DNA from: an uncultured Flavobacteriaceae bacterium | Lineage (GTDB): Bacteria; Bacteroidota; Bacteroidia; Flavobacteriales; Flavobacteriaceae | DNA: 44,357 nt | Reading direction: 5' to 3' | Assembly: GCA_938029725.1 (NCBI GenBank) | Contig: CALHGE010000054.1 | Span: 1 to 44,357, forward strand | Shown here: positions 8,931 through 17,619 of the stretch, piece after piece | How the letters are laid out: every line of letters starts with the position of its first letter | How positions within the stretch are numbered: the first letter of the stretch is position 1 | The notes under the pieces: generated by a model | Databases searched by the model: none | What the model was told of the DNA's origin: nothing | What the model saw: only the letters and a program-made list of their open reading frames with translations | Translations under genes and position numbers: made by a program

Positions 8931-9548
8931 TTATTCTTTGTTAAGGTTGATCAATGTTCGTCGCGCCGCACGAAAGGAGTTGGTTTGTTCCAATCGGCCG
9001 TTATATGCTATGAGTTCATCCAGAATAGCTTCTAGTTTTATGTTGATGGAATTCACCTCTTTTAAACGCTCTTCGGGTTGAATGATCGATTTGGTCTTTA
9101 TAATCTGATTGCATTGTTTAAAAAGGTTTTTAGTATCTATTATAGCATCGGTTGAATACATCAAGAAATCCTGTATTTCCTGTCGCTCCAAATACTCGAA
9201 ATCCTGAACTGTATTTCTTGAAGTCCGATAAGCTTCAACAATCTTGTCCTTTAAATCCATTGTTCTGCCCACATCGGTTGATTTGGTCACATAGTTGGGT
9301 GCGGTTTTTTTTGCCTCCAGTTCTTCTTTTAGGATATCCTTGGACTTCGAAGTCAAGTTGTTGTTCCTTTCCAATAGGTTGATCAATCGTCCCAAGTTTT
9401 TGTTCATTGCCTTTAGCTGTATATTAATGCTCGTCAATTGGCTATTGACTAAGCCTATACTGGCATTGGTCGCCGCATCGGTTACCGGTATTTGTCCTAA
9501 AGCCAATAGCGGAAATAGGACGATTTTTAAAAGGATCAGCTTTTTCAT
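8931..9548 (-). CDS. TraI-like periplasmic coiled-coil protein (VirB5 position)
   Basis: A 205-residue exported protein with signal peptide 1-19 (LALGQ) and an almost entirely helical mature part, with coiled-coil-like stretches at about 35-80 and 150-195. It overlaps the end of traG by 4 bases and lies directly before traJ, where CTnDOT-type operons carry traI (DUF4141, VirB5-like). Sequence similarity to TraI is not obvious to me, so the name rests on position, export signal and helical character. VirB5-like proteins are minor pilus or adhesion subunits. Confidence 0.7.
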   Translation of the reverse strand: MKKLILLKIVLFPLLALGQIPVTDAATNASIGLVNSQLTSINIQLKAMNKNLGRLINLLERNNNLTSKSKDILKEELEAKKTAPNYVTKSTDVGRTMDLKDKIVEAYRTSRNTVQDFEYLERQEIQDFLMYSTDAIIDTKNLFKQCNQIIKTKSIIQPEERLKEVNSINIKLEAILDELIAYNGRLEQTNSFRAARRTLINLNKE

Positions 9549-12106
9549 TTTTTCTCAGGTTTTATGGAACTCTCGTAGGCATAGGCCTTGGCTGTAAGCT
9601 CCCAGTTCTTATGATTTTTTTTGAATAGTTGTATAATCTTACCACTTTCGGTAGCATTGGTTTCGTAGATGCATTTTTCTTCCAAGGATGTTTCAACGCC
9701 ATAAACTTTCACTCGGTCCATCCAGCAAAAAGCAACCTCCCTTAATTTTCTATCTTCTGGCAGGTCTTTGTTGATCGAAAGGATCAACTGCTTTTGTTTT
9801 TCACCAAGACCCATTACGGACTGGATGTTGTCGAAGGATTTCGCAAAATCTCGCATATCGAGAAACACTTTGATATGGGAGTTCACAACTATAGCGTTCT
9901 TGATAACTTCGGAGGCGATAAAATCATCCACTTTTTGGGAAATGAAAATAGGCTGTCCACCATACTTTCTGGCCATTCTTGATTGGCTGTTGAAGTAGTC
10001 CACAAGCTCTTTTCTATCTAGAGCTTTCCAAGCCTCGTCCACCACCATCATTTTATTGATCGAGAGTTTTGAGCGGTCATTTAGTTTTTTGCTGAAAATT
10101 TCCATGATCATCAATGCCGTAATCGGAAAAAGAAGTTCATTGTCAATGAGTTTTCCCAATTTGAAGTAGACGATTTTTTCCTCGCTCAAGGCGGTTATCC
10201 GTTCGTCTTCATAGTTCAGTAGTTTTCCCCGTGGGCCATCCTTATAATATTTCTCCAAAAGAAAAAGGAAGACTTTTGGGTCGAATATCTCCCTTGAAAT
10301 GCCTTTGGTTTCTATAAGCATGATAATATGCTGGTTGCAGTATTCAAAGAAACTGTCAAAATTAATATGTGTGTTTAAGTCTTTCCACATAGTTTCATAG
10401 TATCCAGCGATCAAGATTTCAAAGACCGTATTTTTTACTTCGCTGGATAACTGACTTGCCTTTGATTTCTTTTCATCGCCCGAAATCAGTTTAAGGAGTG
10501 TAACCAAATTAATGGTCTTGTCCTCGGTCAATATTTTCGTTCCGTTAGCTTTTATTACGAAATCGTAACCGTCCAATTGAAAGGGGTTGAACGTAAATGG
10601 CTTTTCATCATCATGTTCGATAATCACTCCACCGAATACTTCCGTTAACTTATCATAGGAATTTCCATCTTCCATAATTACGACTTCCCCACCTTGCCTT
10701 AATTCGGAAGCGATGTAGTGGTTAATGACAAAGGATTTTCCTCCACCTGAACCGGAAGCGACCAACATTCCTCGATTGAAGATCCAGTCTTTTTCTTCCG
10801 GTAGTTTGTAGACGCTTACGGAAAGAGGTCTTCCCGTTATTCGGTCCACCAAGCGCAAACCATCGACCGAAGTGACGGAATCTTTATACTCTCCCTCGAA
10901 ATATAAAAGGGAAGCGGCCATATCGCTGGACATCGGCATATACATATCCGAAGGAATACCTACCGCGTTACCCGGCACACCACCGAAAAAAAGATTTTTG
11001 CGATCGATACTGTTTTCCTTGACATTGATTTTCAATTTTTTAAAGGAACTGGAAACGGAATTGCACAAATGACGATGTTCCTTTTGATCCGCTCCAAAAG
11101 CCAATACATTCATGTGATAAAAGACAATCTCCTTATGATTTTCCAGCACATCGGTATTGAAGGCATATATCTGATCTGCATATATAGCGTTGCTATCGTC
11201 TTTTTTTCCATTGGAAAATTGGTTGAAGCGTTTTGCTTTTTTTCGTAATTGCTTCATCACCTTTTCTTGCTCTGGGATATAAATGTATTGGTTGATGATA
11301 TGCTCGTACGGAATCTTAAACCCAATGGAAAAAAGATTGCCAATAGGGAATTGATTGTATTTGGAGGAAAACTTCCCGTAAACCTCATTTGTCGACAGAT
11401 GTTCTTTAGTGAACTGGTCCAGGTTTTCCACCGTGAAGAACTGGGCTTTTTTATGGCCGACCTGAATGGCGTTGTCTGCAAAATCAATATCGGACAGTTT
11501 TGTGTTTTCCGCAGACAATCCAAAGTAGCTACCGTAAAGTCCGTTTTCAGAAAACAGGCTATCGTAGTTCATTATTTCTGCGGTCATTAAACCCGATGCA
11601 TTGATCAGTTCCTTAACGCTTTGAACTTTGCTTTCAAAATCGGATAGTACCGTTGTATTTATAAACTCTTCGGGAATTGTGTTTTCCAAATAGAAATCAC
11701 GCTTTTTACTTAAAAAGGAATTAGCTCTCTTCGATGAATATTGGATATAGTTTTTTGGAACAATACTGATATACAGGTAATGTGTAGCACGTAAAAAGGA
11801 ACGCTCATTGAAATGAGTCTCGTTAGCGCGTTCCAGAAAATCGCCCTGTAAGCGTCCTCGAATTGGTTGATAGGTTTCCTCGAAAAAATAATCCTGTTTA
11901 TGTAATAAAGTATTCGGACCAAGGATATCTATGATATTGAAAAAGAGTTCGTTCAATTGCACATACTCCGAAACATCCAAAGTAAAGACCTCGGGAAGTT
12001 TCAATTTTAAGGGAATGGTCATGCAGCCCTTTTCCTTTGAAATCAAAGAATGGCGTTCATACCCATATATGGGAAAGGAATCGTAAAGGGCTAATTGTTT
12101 TTCCAT
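9545..12106 (-). CDS. traG: Conjugation ATPase TraG (VirB4-like)
   Basis: An 853-residue P-loop ATPase that powers assembly of the transfer channel at the inner membrane. The Walker A motif GSGGGKS lies near residue 455, and the Walker B region MMVVDEAW near residue 689. The N-terminal half is the family-specific domain, and the QSRMARKYGG and ISQKVDDF stretches after Walker B are typical of VirB4/TraG ATPases. Length matches the family. The ATG overlaps the 3' end of traF by 16 bases, and the stop overlaps the next gene by 4 bases, suggesting coupled translation. Confidence 0.95.
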   Translation of the reverse strand: MEKQLALYDSFPIYGYERHSLISKEKGCMTIPLKLKLPEVFTLDVSEYVQLNELFFNIIDILGPNTLLHKQDYFFEETYQPIRGRLQGDFLERANETHFNERSFLRATHYLYISIVPKNYIQYSSKRANSFLSKKRDFYLENTIPEEFINTTVLSDFESKVQSVKELINASGLMTAEIMNYDSLFSENGLYGSYFGLSAENTKLSDIDFADNAIQVGHKKAQFFTVENLDQFTKEHLSTNEVYGKFSSKYNQFPIGNLFSIGFKIPYEHIINQYIYIPEQEKVMKQLRKKAKRFNQFSNGKKDDSNAIYADQIYAFNTDVLENHKEIVFYHMNVLAFGADQKEHRHLCNSVSSSFKKLKINVKENSIDRKNLFFGGVPGNAVGIPSDMYMPMSSDMAASLLYFEGEYKDSVTSVDGLRLVDRITGRPLSVSVYKLPEEKDWIFNRGMLVASGSGGGKSFVINHYIASELRQGGEVVIMEDGNSYDKLTEVFGGVIIEHDDEKPFTFNPFQLDGYDFVIKANGTKILTEDKTINLVTLLKLISGDEKKSKASQLSSEVKNTVFEILIAGYYETMWKDLNTHINFDSFFEYCNQHIIMLIETKGISREIFDPKVFLFLLEKYYKDGPRGKLLNYEDERITALSEEKIVYFKLGKLIDNELLFPITALMIMEIFSKKLNDRSKLSINKMMVVDEAWKALDRKELVDYFNSQSRMARKYGGQPIFISQKVDDFIASEVIKNAIVVNSHIKVFLDMRDFAKSFDNIQSVMGLGEKQKQLILSINKDLPEDRKLREVAFCWMDRVKVYGVETSLEEKCIYETNATESGKIIQLFKKNHKNWELTAKAYAYESSIKPEKK

Positions 12107-12414
12107 ACTAATAGTGTTGTAAATGAATTGGAAACTTTAATTGTTCGGGGCATTTGGGCATCTGCCATTTTTTTGACAAAGCCTTTTGCGCCATATGTTT
12201 TGGAATAGAACATCAAAATGCCAAATACTATCAGAATCAAAAGCGCCGTAATCAGCAAGGCCAAGGCTGTTGGAATGATAGTCGATAGTCCAAGACCGAT
12301 GATGATACTGGAAAGACCCAAATAAATGCAGTAATTGATGTACACCGCTTTAAGGCCCATAAAGAGTACTTCTTTTTGAAGCCCCTTTTTGATATGTAGG
12401 TACTCCTGTTCCAA
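12091..12414 (-). CDS. traF: Conjugative transposon protein TraF (VirB3-like, DUF4133)
   Basis: A 107-residue protein with two adjacent membrane helices (about residues 24-44 and 47-68) and the short G-L-K-A-V-Y-I-N-Y start of the membrane part, as in TraF/DUF4133 proteins. These are VirB3-like and work with the TraG ATPase. It overlaps traG by 16 bases and follows traE, the conserved order E-F-G. Confidence 0.88.
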   Translation of the reverse strand: MEQEYLHIKKGLQKEVLFMGLKAVYINYCIYLGLSSIIIGLGLSTIIPTALALLITALLILIVFGILMFYSKTYGAKGFVKKMADAQMPRTIKVSNSFTTLLVWKNN

Positions 12415-12432
12415 AACGAAAAGTATTTATGA

Positions 12433-12792
12433 TTAGGAACGGATGCTGTCGCCTACGGCCAAAAGGATAAAGAACAGCGCTATACCGATAATGGTGTTAC
12501 CCACTTTTTTGGTCAGGTCGCTTTGTTGTTCCCTTAGATAGAGATAGACCAATGAACCTATAATCACCGAAACACCGGCGATGGTCTTCACCAGACCAAC
12601 AATACTATCGGCAATGCTTTCGGCCTCGCTTTCGGTTTTCTGGAATTCGCTAACGAGTTCATTGAGTTGCGAAAAGAGGTCTGTCGGAATAAAAAGGATC
12701 AGGAATAAAAGAAAGAGGATTTCTTTAGGATTCGGAGTCGGTGGCATCATCGTCCACGGAATCCTTGCTACGGATAATTTTGAGTTTTTCAT
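12433..12792 (-). CDS. traE: Conjugative transposon protein TraE (VirB2-like pilin, DUF4134)
   Basis: A 119-residue small membrane protein with a signal-like hydrophobic segment (about 25-41, ending FSQ) and two further hydrophobic helices (about 64-86 and 97-114), the pattern of VirB2-like pilins. It lies before traF. The longest frame overlaps the upstream gene by 68 bases. Starts at Met15 or Met16 (12750 or 12747) would put the signal peptide near the N-terminus and shorten the overlap to about 26 bases, and I think one of these is more likely. The family call follows from topology and position. Confidence 0.8.
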   Translation of the reverse strand: MKNSKLSVARIPWTMMPPTPNPKEILFLLFLILFIPTDLFSQLNELVSEFQKTESEAESIADSIVGLVKTIAGVSVIIGSLVYLYLREQQSDLTKKVGNTIIGIALFFILLAVGDSIRS

Positions 12793-13105
12793 GCTTTTTA
12801 CGAGTTAAGGAATTTATATCATCTGCATCAGATGAACCCTTTTCAAAAGCATCCAGTAGTTTGGAATTGTTTTCTGTTTCCGTTACTACTTGGTCGAGTA
12901 TATCTCCTAAATCGGATTGTTCAAATGATGTTTCATTTACAAATATATCATTATTTTGCAAATATGAATCATTTTCCACATCTTTTTTTGTTTTCGGGTC
13001 TTTTTTGATTTTCAAGACCCAGAAGACATACCCATAATAAAGGAGTGCGGCACCAATAAGAAGTTTCCAGTAGAAGTTCAATATTTTTTTATTTGTATAA
13101 GGCAT
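12725..13105 (-). CDS. Small single-pass membrane protein, first gene of the tra operon
   Basis: A 126-residue protein with a membrane helix at about residues 13-31 (KLLIGAALLYYGYVFWVL) and a long, very charged hydrophilic tail rich in Asp, Glu, Lys and Ser. It overlaps the traE frame. I do not recognise the family. It could be an accessory inner-membrane part of the channel or a regulator. It follows the 560-base non-coding region, so its expression is probably set by the structures described there. Confidence 0.7.
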   Translation of the reverse strand: MPYTNKKILNFYWKLLIGAALLYYGYVFWVLKIKKDPKTKKDVENDSYLQNNDIFVNETSFEQSDLGDILDQVVTETENNSKLLDAFEKGSSDADDINSLTRKKHEKLKIIRSKDSVDDDATDSES

Positions 13106-13186
13106 GATTTTTAAACCATGACCTTAAAGGTATTACAACGTAAAATGGTCTTTTTTCTTGTGTAGATACCGGTGTTGTACATACTT

Positions 13187-13263
13187 GTGTTTCCCGTTTT
13201 CCTGCGGAAGTTCGAAATTCAGGGGCGGAAAAGCCCCACAATTTCAAACCGCCTCGGAAACAC
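13187..13263. other. Long nested inverted repeat between tra and mob genes (candidate oriT or leader RNA)
   Basis: Outer arms GTGTTTCC (13187-13194) and GGAAACAC (13256-13263) enclose further complementary pairs in the right order: GCGG 13204-13207 with CCGC 13249-13252, GAAATT 13214-13219 with AATTTC 13240-13245, and GGGGC 13222-13226 with GCCCC 13233-13237 around a 6-base loop. The whole folds as one long interrupted hairpin on either strand. It sits in the gap between two divergent transfer operons, directly upstream of the MobC-like and relaxase genes, a usual place for an origin of transfer. No nick site is recognised. Confidence 0.55.
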
Positions 13264-13272
13264 GCATAAAAA

Positions 13273-13298
13273 CAAGGCAGCTAAAAAATGCTGCCTTG
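13273..13298 (-). terminator. Hairpin with T-tract on the minus strand, upstream of the tra operon
   Basis: Perfect 9-bp arms CAAGGCAGC (13273-13281) and GCTGCCTTG (13290-13298) surround an 8-base loop. On the minus strand the stem is followed by TTTTTATG, like an intrinsic terminator; on the plus strand no T-tract follows. As it lies about 170 bases before the first tra gene in the same direction, it may block read-through into the operon or act as an attenuator in a long leader. Confidence 0.55.
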
Positions 13299-13489
13299 CC
13301 TTTATCTTTCCAACTATCCTAAATATTACAGTTTCTCATCAATGGACAAATAACAACGTAAATGTCTTGGGAGTTTCAAGTCCTTGACATCAAAACATAT
13401 TATTGAAATTCAAAATATTCTAATTGCCAAGTTCTACTTCACAGACAGTTTTTTGAAAAAATCATACACTCGTATTTTGTATTTGATTT

Positions 13490-13513
13490 CATATGTTTTC
13501 ATTTGAACATATG
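13490..13513. promoter_or_regulatory. Inverted repeat, possible operator upstream of mob genes
   Basis: Perfect 8-bp arms CATATGTT (13490-13497) and AACATATG (13506-13513) with an 8-base spacer, giving a 24-bp dyad of the size bound by a dimeric repressor. It lies about 155 bases before the MobC-like gene and 385 before the first tra gene. The rest of 13106-13668 is A+T-rich with no gene seen; small hairpins TCTGC-AAG-GCAGA (about 13568) and ACTTC-TGAC-GAAGT (about 13614) lie nearer the mob genes. Confidence 0.4.
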
Positions 13514-13668
13514 CCGTAAGGTATTGATATATAGGTACATAAAAGATGATTGAATTACTTATATTTATCTGCAAGGCAGATAGCAAGTTATATTTTAAGG
13601 CACTTAAAATGACTACTTCTGACGAAGTGAAAACTGGATGTAATCCCTAAAAAAGTGACTATTGAATT

Positions 13669-14052
13669 ATGAAAAGTAAAGTTGGTCGTAAACCATTGGG
13701 AAAGTATAAAAGGAAGCATACGGTCAACCTACGTTTCAATGACAAAGAAATGGAAGCAATCAGGATGCTCTTGGAATCATACAATCTAGATTTCAAAAAA
13801 CGAGGTGTGCTAGGACCATTTTTGAGACGGATGATTCTTCAAAATAAAGCCGTATTGGAAACACAGATTTCGGATTCATTTGCCAACCTCACCTATCAAA
13901 TAAACAAAATTGGAACTAACATCAATCAACTGGTCAAAGTAGCAAACTATAAAAATCTAAGAAGCCCAAATTCAAAATTGGAACTGGAAATGCAGAAATC
14001 AAATGAATTAATAGTCAAGTTGTTTGAGATTTTGGATAGCAAAAAAGAATAG
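13669..14052 (+). CDS. MobC-like mobilization accessory protein
   Basis: A 127-residue basic protein. Residues 13-60 look like a DNA-binding ribbon-helix-helix region (KHTVNLRFNDKEMEAIRMLLE), and residues 74-93 carry the MobC signature LTYQINKIGTNINQLVKVAN. Such proteins bind oriT and help the relaxase at the nick. Its stop codon is immediately followed by the ATG of the relaxase gene, so the two form one unit. Length is usual for the family. Confidence 0.87.
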   Translation: MKSKVGRKPLGKYKRKHTVNLRFNDKEMEAIRMLLESYNLDFKKRGVLGPFLRRMILQNKAVLETQISDSFANLTYQINKIGTNINQLVKVANYKNLRSPNSKLELEMQKSNELIVKLFEILDSKKE

Positions 14053-16344
14053 ATGATCGCAAGAATTTTATATCGAAATAGTGTTCACGGGGTAGTGAAT
14101 TATGTCTTTGGTAAAACTAAAATTCGCGTGCTCGGGTTTCAAAATACCTACTCGGAAACCGATACCACAAAAGAACAATTCACAAGGATTCTGCACCATC
14201 TAGGAGGACGCCACGAATCGCAAAAACGCTATGTCCATATCTCACTTAATTTTCCACATGGCGAAAAATTGAACGATTCGGATTTCTATAAACTGGCAAA
14301 AAGTTATATGGAAAATATGGGTTACGGCGGACAGCCTTTTGTGGTGGTCCGTCATTTCGATACGCAACATCAACACGTTCATATTGTCTCTACAACCGTT
14401 GAAGAGAACGGAAACTTAATTGACCTTTCACATGACTTTAGACGTAGCATTGCCACCCAAAAACACTTGGAGCAAAAGTTTGGATTATCGCCATCACCTG
14501 AAACCAAATCAAACAAAGAACTACCGCTCTTTCGTCTGCCAGAAATCAAGAAAGACGACTCCAATGGGGTCAAATTCTATATTCAGGATATTTTGAATAG
14601 TACCCTTCAAAAGTACAAAGTCCGAAGTTTTAAGCAGCTCTCAGAGTTGGTAGCACCTTATCATATTATTGTAAAACCAATTAAGAATGGCCGTGGACGT
14701 ATCGGTGTTTCCTATGGAATTGCAATTGATAACGGCTATAAATCGCGATTTATTGATGGTTATACAGTTCACCCAAGACTGAGCGGGCCAAAATTACAGG
14801 CCGTTTTTGACCGGCAATCACAATCAAAATTATTGCCAATGCATAAAAAGCGACTGGAAAAACAGTTGCTTACAACCTATGCACTTTTTAAAACAGTTAC
14901 CCCTGGAGACCTTCCTGAAATCTTAAATTCCTATCAAAACATCAAGGCCAAAATAAGCTATGATAGTAGTGGCAAGGCTTCGGATTTTATGATTTTGGAT
15001 AAGTCTGGTTATGTTTTCAATAGTACCGAAATCAGTTCTAAAACCAATTTTGGGGTACACCCAGTACTTACCGAAGAGGAAACGGACAGCGCAACAGAAC
15101 TGGACTTCGCAGGCAAACAAATAGTTCTGGAAGTTCGTAAACTTATAAAAAATGCTTTTTATGACTCCTATTTAAATGGATACAAACAGGAATTATTATC
15201 CGATTTTGTCAGGATAAAGAGCTTCAAAGATTTGTTGCCAGTTATTCAATCTTCGGAAAATTTCTCTTTTTTGAATGCTTGGTCCCAAAAAAACCACCCT
15301 CTCTTGAAATCAATGATCATATCGGAATTCGAGCAAACAAAAGCAGATATTTACTCAATTGAATTCAGAAGGGAAAAGGAAATACTCGAACAAAAGGCAT
15401 TGCTGTTCAATAGCGTAATCCATGGAAACGTATTCAATTTGAAATCAGAAAAGGCAATCGTTTTTGATCTCGTACAAAGTCTTGGACTGAAGTATGTTCA
15501 TGGTAAAATATCCTATTTGAATTCCAACAGGCATCAAGTACTCTTGTCAATTTCCAATTTCGTTTTACCAGAGAAAACGCAATCCTATATTTCAACAGGA
15601 TTTATGGACCAAAATGAAAAAGTACTGAAAGCCTTAGTAAACGATATCCCTTTTAAGGAAACGGGATTAAGTGGCAGCGCTATCTTCTTACCCATAATTT
15701 TTCCAAGGTTATTTAAGGCTATGTCCGATGAGCACCGGCAAAAATTCGACCAATTGAGTTTAATGGCGTATCAAAAATCGGCAGAAAAAAACCATATACC
15801 CTTTGAGAAATCAGCTCAGGATTATGTTCGGCTATTCAATGAAAAAGGATTTTATTTTGTTAAAAAGGACAATACTATCTTCTTACACTCCATTTATTCA
15901 AAGTTTCCCGAAGGAATACCACTCCAAACTAAAACCAAAATGTACCTTAAATCCTTTAAAGGTTTAGATGAAATGATTAATGGGCAAAGAACCATACTTG
16001 ACAATATCACAACCAAAGGCCAAGGTCAATTGAAAAACTTATGGGTTTCTTATTTGATTGAAAAACAGCTTTACCAAAAAGCTGCGTTCATGATTACCCA
16101 TGACGATATACAACCAAACCTATCCGCGGAGGTATTGAAATTTCATTTGGACAATGGGCTTCGAGGAAAAATTCATATTACCGCTCAACAGAAAATCGAT
16201 TCAAGACAAGCTAGACTTTTACGTAAAAGTATTTATGCCTTTAGTGCCCTATTGGGAAAATCTAGCTATCGCGAAGAGGAGGTGTTTAATGGTTTTCGAG
16301 ATGAGTTGACAGATTATGGAAAGTTTAGAAAAAACTTGTTTTAA
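14053..16344 (+). CDS. Conjugative relaxase, MOBP-type mobilization nuclease
   Basis: A 763-residue relaxase. The N-terminal nuclease domain (about 1-200) has candidate catalytic tyrosines near the start (Tyr7, Tyr17) and the metal-binding motif HFDTQHQHVH, with histidines at about 101, 106, 108 and 110, as in the relaxase/mobilization nuclease family. It would nick one strand at oriT, stay covalently bound to the 5' end and pilot the strand through the coupling protein. The C-terminal 550 residues are not recognised and are longer than in small mobilizable elements; they may bind DNA or give the transport signal. It starts directly after the MobC-like gene. Confidence 0.92.
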   Translation: MIARILYRNSVHGVVNYVFGKTKIRVLGFQNTYSETDTTKEQFTRILHHLGGRHESQKRYVHISLNFPHGEKLNDSDFYKLAKSYMENMGYGGQPFVVVRHFDTQHQHVHIVSTTVEENGNLIDLSHDFRRSIATQKHLEQKFGLSPSPETKSNKELPLFRLPEIKKDDSNGVKFYIQDILNSTLQKYKVRSFKQLSELVAPYHIIVKPIKNGRGRIGVSYGIAIDNGYKSRFIDGYTVHPRLSGPKLQAVFDRQSQSKLLPMHKKRLEKQLLTTYALFKTVTPGDLPEILNSYQNIKAKISYDSSGKASDFMILDKSGYVFNSTEISSKTNFGVHPVLTEEETDSATELDFAGKQIVLEVRKLIKNAFYDSYLNGYKQELLSDFVRIKSFKDLLPVIQSSENFSFLNAWSQKNHPLLKSMIISEFEQTKADIYSIEFRREKEILEQKALLFNSVIHGNVFNLKSEKAIVFDLVQSLGLKYVHGKISYLNSNRHQVLLSISNFVLPEKTQSYISTGFMDQNEKVLKALVNDIPFKETGLSGSAIFLPIIFPRLFKAMSDEHRQKFDQLSLMAYQKSAEKNHIPFEKSAQDYVRLFNEKGFYFVKKDNTIFLHSIYSKFPEGIPLQTKTKMYLKSFKGLDEMINGQRTILDNITTKGQGQLKNLWVSYLIEKQLYQKAAFMITHDDIQPNLSAEVLKFHLDNGLRGKIHITAQQKIDSRQARLLRKSIYAFSALLGKSSYREEEVFNGFRDELTDYGKFRKNLF

Positions 16345-16535
16345 TTTATTCTCTTTCTGGTTTAACAACAGTAGTAGAATTTTAATATCAAAAATTTCAA
16401 GAATATAGCTGGGATTTCACACTCTGAATATTGAATTGTTTGAGATAAATTTTGAGAAATTTTTCTAAACTACAAGTATTAATAAACGATTCTTAATTTA
16501 TTTAAAAGTCTAATTAAAGACGGGTATTAAATACA

Positions 16536-16925
16536 TTATTTCCATCGAACTGGATTGAAAAAAATGCCAGCACACATATGAACACTATATACCCTATCAT
16601 AACCTCCATCTCCTTCTAGCGAGATTACACCGACAAGTTCATTATTACACCCAAGTACGAAAATGTCAACACCTGTTGTTATAAAATCTTGTTTTGGTTC
16701 ATATGGTGTAAATTTCGTCTCTGATAATTTTGTGAAAGTCAAGTTTGAAGATTTAATCACTTCATCATTCTCATTCAATTTTAAGTAAAATAATACATCG
16801 CTTCTTTTATGTGTTAAAACCAATTCAGATTCATTCTTTTTCTTTTTTTGAAACAGGATTAAATCGCTTTTAGATTTTTTAATCTTTTTAAACTCAGCTA
16901 AATTGATACATTCTTCTTTTTTCAT
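16536..16925 (-). CDS. Hypothetical protein, lysine-rich N-terminus
   Basis: A 129-residue soluble protein of unknown family. The first 35 residues are very Lys-rich (KKIKKSKSDL, QKKKKNESEL), followed by a beta-rich part ending HMCAGIFFNPVRWK. No signal peptide or membrane helix is seen. It stands alone on the minus strand, 190 bases after the convergent relaxase gene. The composition is more A+T-rich than the transfer genes, in line with acquired cargo. Confidence 0.55.
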   Translation of the reverse strand: MKKEECINLAEFKKIKKSKSDLILFQKKKKNESELVLTHKRSDVLFYLKLNENDEVIKSSNLTFTKLSETKFTPYEPKQDFITTGVDIFVLGCNNELVGVISLEGDGGYDRVYSVHMCAGIFFNPVRWK

Positions 16926-17025
16926 AATACTATGGTTTATTTTAAATTAACTAACAAATTAATGTCATGAAAATTACGTATACCAATCTCAATCCTATAA
17001 CAAATATGTATATTTATAAGAAAAA

Positions 17026-17054
17026 CACACATAATATGTAGTATATTATGTGTG
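17026..17054. promoter_or_regulatory. Long perfect palindrome in cargo intergenic region
   Basis: Perfect 12-bp arms CACACATAATAT (17026-17037) and ATATTATGTGTG (17043-17054) with a 5-base centre. It lies 100 bases upstream of the minus-strand hypothetical gene and about 340 bases before the plus-strand HTH remnant, so it could be an operator between them. No T-tract follows on either strand, which argues against a terminator. The rest of 16926-17392 has no gene that I can support. Confidence 0.45.
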
Positions 17055-17216
17055 AACTGTACCATTCTAGTATTCGGAAATATCAAGTAGTACATTAAAA
17101 CGACAGTTTATATATGCTTTAAAGGCTTTAAGTGTTCACTACTCCCACAAAGTTAATTTTAACATTCTATTTTGAACTTTTAATCTATTACTAAAAATAA
17201 TTCCATAATAGTTTAA

Positions 17217-17250
17217 AACTCTTTACAAAAAGCGGATTTTGTAAAGAGTT
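17217..17250. repeat. 14-bp inverted-repeat hairpin at left edge of cargo block, paired with one at 22574-22605
   Basis: Perfect arms AACTCTTTACAAAA (17217-17230) and TTTTGTAAAGAGTT (17237-17250) with loop AGCGGA. A T-rich stretch follows on the plus strand (CTATTTTTTG), so it can act as a terminator. The core ACTCTTTACA / TGTAAAGAGT is repeated in the hairpin at 22574-22605 beyond the cargo genes, and a third half-site TGTAAAGAGTT occurs near 17321. Confidence 0.65.
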
Positions 17251-17392
17251 CTATTTTTTGAAGCATATTTCAGGGAGTTTAAAGGTAATCCTTAAGCTAT
17301 GTTCTAAAAGCATAATGTAAAGAGTTGTTAATAAAATACTTTTTTCGACATGTAGTATTAGGTTTAATAAGGTGATTTAAAATCAGAGATAG

Positions 17393-17596
17393 ATGTAGAA
17401 ATTTTTTGAGGCGATTATAGATATCCGTAAGAAAAATCAGCAAAAAGGTGTATTTTGTGAGGAGTGTTTTAATGAGGGGAAACCTACAGCAAAAGAAATC
17501 TGTAAACGGCTTGAACTTTCGGTGCGTACCTCATATAAATACTTAAAACAGCGAGGACTTGATTGGGAATTGAGACCTTATATGCAAGAGGACTAA
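17393..17596 (+). pseudogene. Small helix-turn-helix protein gene with amber stop at codon 2
   Basis: A continuous frame of 65 sense codons ends at TAA 17594-17596, but it has no usable start other than ATG 17393-17395, which is directly followed by TAG 17396-17398. The encoded sequence has a helix-turn-helix-like stretch EICKRLELSVRTSYKYLKQRG and a CEEC pair that may bind metal. It lies just upstream of the DUF4041 gene. It may be a regulator of that cassette inactivated by one substitution, or it may be read by stop-codon suppression or from a non-standard start (ATT at 17414). Confidence 0.5.
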
Positions 17597-17619
17597 TAAA
17601 ACAAGACCTATTAAACAGT

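Noticed and set aside
17563..17619. TTG start at 17563 for the DUF4041 protein
   Set aside because: It lies within the HTH frame in another reading frame and adds residues without conserved character; ATG 17620 gives a sensible MDLFNNKKL start.
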